From contig JACCXV010000417.1 of assembly GCA_013696835.1 (NCBI GenBank), positions 1-8,140 on the forward strand: 8,140 nt of DNA, given 5' to 3'. This stretch comes from Gemmatimonadota bacterium (GTDB taxonomy: Bacteria > Gemmatimonadota > Gemmatimonadetes > JACCXV01). The notes beneath the pieces are model-generated. The model searched no databases. It was not told where the DNA came from and worked only from the letters and a program-made list of their open reading frames with translations. Shown here in pieces: positions 6,857 through 8,140 of this stretch; the first letter of the stretch is position 1; every line of letters begins with the position of its first letter. Made by a program: the position numbers and the translations under genes.

Positions 6857-8040
6857 CCTCGCCCCCCACTCCGCCCGCCCACTCCACGGGCGGCGGCGCC
6901 GACTTCGCGGGGGCCTCGTTCGACGCGATCCTCAAGCTCGCCGTCGCGCGCGGGGCGTCCGACATCCATGTCAAGGCCGGGGACGTGATCCGCGTGCGCG
7001 TGGACGGGAATCTGGTGCCGATGGGCGAGAAGCCGCTCACGGTGCAGCAGGTTCGCGCGCTCGCCGAGAGGGTCGTGGGCGACGGTCGTCTCAGGGAGGG
7101 CCTCGACAGCATCCGCGAGCACGACTGCTCCTATGCCGTCCAGGACCTCGGCCGCTTCCGCGCCAACGTGCTGCGCCAGCGCGGGTCGGTGATGCTCGTG
7201 CTGCGCGCGATCCCCATCGAGGTCCCGACGTTCGCGGACCTGCGCCTGCCGGCGGTCATCGAGACGCTCACGCGGATCGAGCGCGGCCTGGTCGTGGTCA
7301 CCGGCATGACCGGGAGCGGGAAGTCGTCGACGCAAGCCGCGATGATCGAGCACCTGAACCAGCGGGTTCGCAAGCACGTGGTGACGCTGGAGAACCCGAT
7401 CGAATTCCTGTTCCGTGACAAGCTGTGCTCCGTCACGCAGCGCGAGGTGGGACCGGACACCGACAGCTTCGCCACCGGCCTGCGCTCGGCGATGCGCCAG
7501 GACCCAGACGTGATCCTGATCGGCGAGATGCGCGACGGGGAGACGATCGACATCGCGCTCAAGGCAGCCGAGACCGGGCACCTCGTGCTCTCCACGCTGC
7601 ACACGCCCGATGCCCTGAGCACTATCCACCGCATGCTGGCTGCCTTCCCGCCGCAGGAGCAGCGCTCCGTCAGGGTGCGGCTCGCCGAGTCACTGCGCGC
7701 GGTGATCTCGCAGCGCCTGCTGCGTGCCCGCTCGGGAGCGGGGCGGGTGCTCGCGTGCGAAGTCATGGTCATGACCGCCACGATCCGCGACATGATCATC
7801 GCCGAGCATCCGCTCGAAGAGATCCGTGAGCTGATGCACGAGGGGGGAGAGAGCTACGGGTCGCAGACGTTCGATCAGCACCTGGAGCAACTCGTCCGCG
7901 AGGAGCTCGTGTCGTACGAGACGGCGCTCGCCGCCTCGACGAATTCCGCCGACTTCGGTCTTCGCTTCCGTCTGGGTGGCCGCCCGGCCGCCGCCACTGC
8001 CGCGCCGGGGCCGCTCGCAGGCTACGACCTCGCGGGCTGA
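6853..8040 (+). CDS. pilT: PilT-like type IV pilus retraction ATPase
   Basis: A 395-residue cytoplasmic secretion-type ATPase of the PilT/GspE superfamily. PilT hexamers hydrolyse ATP to depolymerise type IV pili and drive twitching. In order: a Pro/Gly-rich leader (1-20), a PAS-like N-terminal domain (about 22-110, with ASDIHVKAG), Walker A GMTGSGKS (151-158), Asp-box TLENPIEF (178-185), Walker B DPDVILIGEMRD (217-228, catalytic Glu225), His-box ETGHLVLSTLHT (240-251), and a C-terminal helical domain ending in the PilT-typical SYETALAASTNSADFGLRFR. Two features differ from standard PilT: Asn181 where EDPIE is usual, and TIRDMIIAEH (310-319) where the retraction motif AIRNLIREGK is expected. 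It is about 50 residues longer than typical PilT because of low-complexity ends. The GTG start overlaps the chemoreceptor's TGA by four bases, so the two are probably translated together. A PilU-like or second PilT paralogue is possible; the ATPase family itself is certain. Confidence 0.9.
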   Translation: MTSPPTPPAHSTGGGADFAGASFDAILKLAVARGASDIHVKAGDVIRVRVDGNLVPMGEKPLTVQQVRALAERVVGDGRLREGLDSIREHDCSYAVQDLGRFRANVLRQRGSVMLVLRAIPIEVPTFADLRLPAVIETLTRIERGLVVVTGMTGSGKSSTQAAMIEHLNQRVRKHVVTLENPIEFLFRDKLCSVTQREVGPDTDSFATGLRSAMRQDPDVILIGEMRDGETIDIALKAAETGHLVLSTLHTPDALSTIHRMLAAFPPQEQRSVRVRLAESLRAVISQRLLRARSGAGRVLACEVMVMTATIRDMIIAEHPLEEIRELMHEGGESYGSQTFDQHLEQLVREELVSYETALAASTNSADFGLRFRLGGRPAAATAAPGPLAGYDLAG

Positions 8041-8056
8041 AGCCGCACGACCTGAT

Positions 8057-8094
8057 CGGCGGACGTCGCGATCCGCGCGAGTCCACGTCCGCCG
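8057..8094 (+). terminator. Inverted repeat (10-bp arms) after pilT; possible terminator or mRNA-protecting hairpin
   Basis: CGGCGGACGT (8057-8066) is perfectly complementary to ACGTCCGCCG (8085-8094), with an 18-base loop that contains a further small CGCG/CGCG pairing. It starts 17 bases after the pilT stop. The stem is strong, but no T run follows, so it is not a classic intrinsic terminator. It could act as a non-canonical terminator, a 3' stabilising hairpin or a protein-binding palindrome. Confidence 0.4.
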
Positions 8095-8127
8095 CCACAC
8101 CGTCCGGCCCCGCTCCAGAGCGTCCCC

Positions 8128-8140
8128 ATGAGAAAGGCCG
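8128..8140 (+). CDS. Possible start of the next gene (3' partial)
   Basis: ATG at 8128 is followed by codons for Arg, Lys and Ala before the window ends. A basic MRKA opening is common for signal peptides. It lies 34 bases past the post-pilT hairpin, and a weak purine patch (AGAG) precedes it. Only four codons are visible, so the gene and its identity are unproven. Confidence 0.25.

Noticed and set aside
6157..7629. 490-codon minus-strand frame spanning the receptor/pilT junction
   Set aside because: It crosses two well-supported genes with intact catalytic and signalling motifs on the other strand and has no recognisable domain of its own.

Overview
This is an 8.1 kb GC-rich bacterial stretch in which every supported gene lies on the plus strand and is tightly packed. 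The cell it implies is Gram-negative-like and motile: it has a lipoprotein with a lipobox, a transmembrane chemoreceptor and a type IV pilus retraction-type ATPase. The lineage cannot be fixed from this sequence. The base composition and the large transporter/HEAT/cyclic-nucleotide fusion would suit GC-rich Myxococcota or other 'deltaproteobacterial', Gemmatimonadota-like or uncultivated phyla, but that is a guess.

Layout. Positions 1-218 hold the proline-rich C-terminal end of a gene that begins outside the window. Its TAG stop shares a G with the GTG start of a 1075-residue membrane protein (218-3445). That protein joins an ATP/ADP-translocase (NTT/Tlc)-like or MFS-like 12-helix domain, a long helical HEAT-type repeat region and a C-terminal cyclic-nucleotide-binding domain with intact phosphate-binding Glu and Arg. 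After 34 bases comes a periplasmic-binding lipoprotein of the LivK/Peripla_BP_6 type (3480-4724). Its signal-peptide n-region is encoded by a degenerate 18-bp tandem repeat. No ABC permease or ATPase gene follows it.

A 176-base gap (4725-4900) contains a possible sigma-28-type promoter. It is followed by a methyl-accepting chemotaxis protein (4901-6856), whose stop overlaps by 4 bases (GTGA) the start of a PilT-like hexameric ATPase (6853-8040). A 10-bp inverted repeat lies just after pilT, and a new ATG may open at 8128.

How the genes may work together (inference): the orphan binding lipoprotein could present a ligand to the neighbouring chemoreceptor, and the receptor is translationally coupled to a pilus motor. 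That would make a compact sense-and-move module for surface (twitching) motility. The upstream transporter fusion looks like a separate, cyclic-nucleotide-regulated membrane protein with unknown cargo. No RNA genes, CRISPR arrays, insertion sequences or phage genes were seen.
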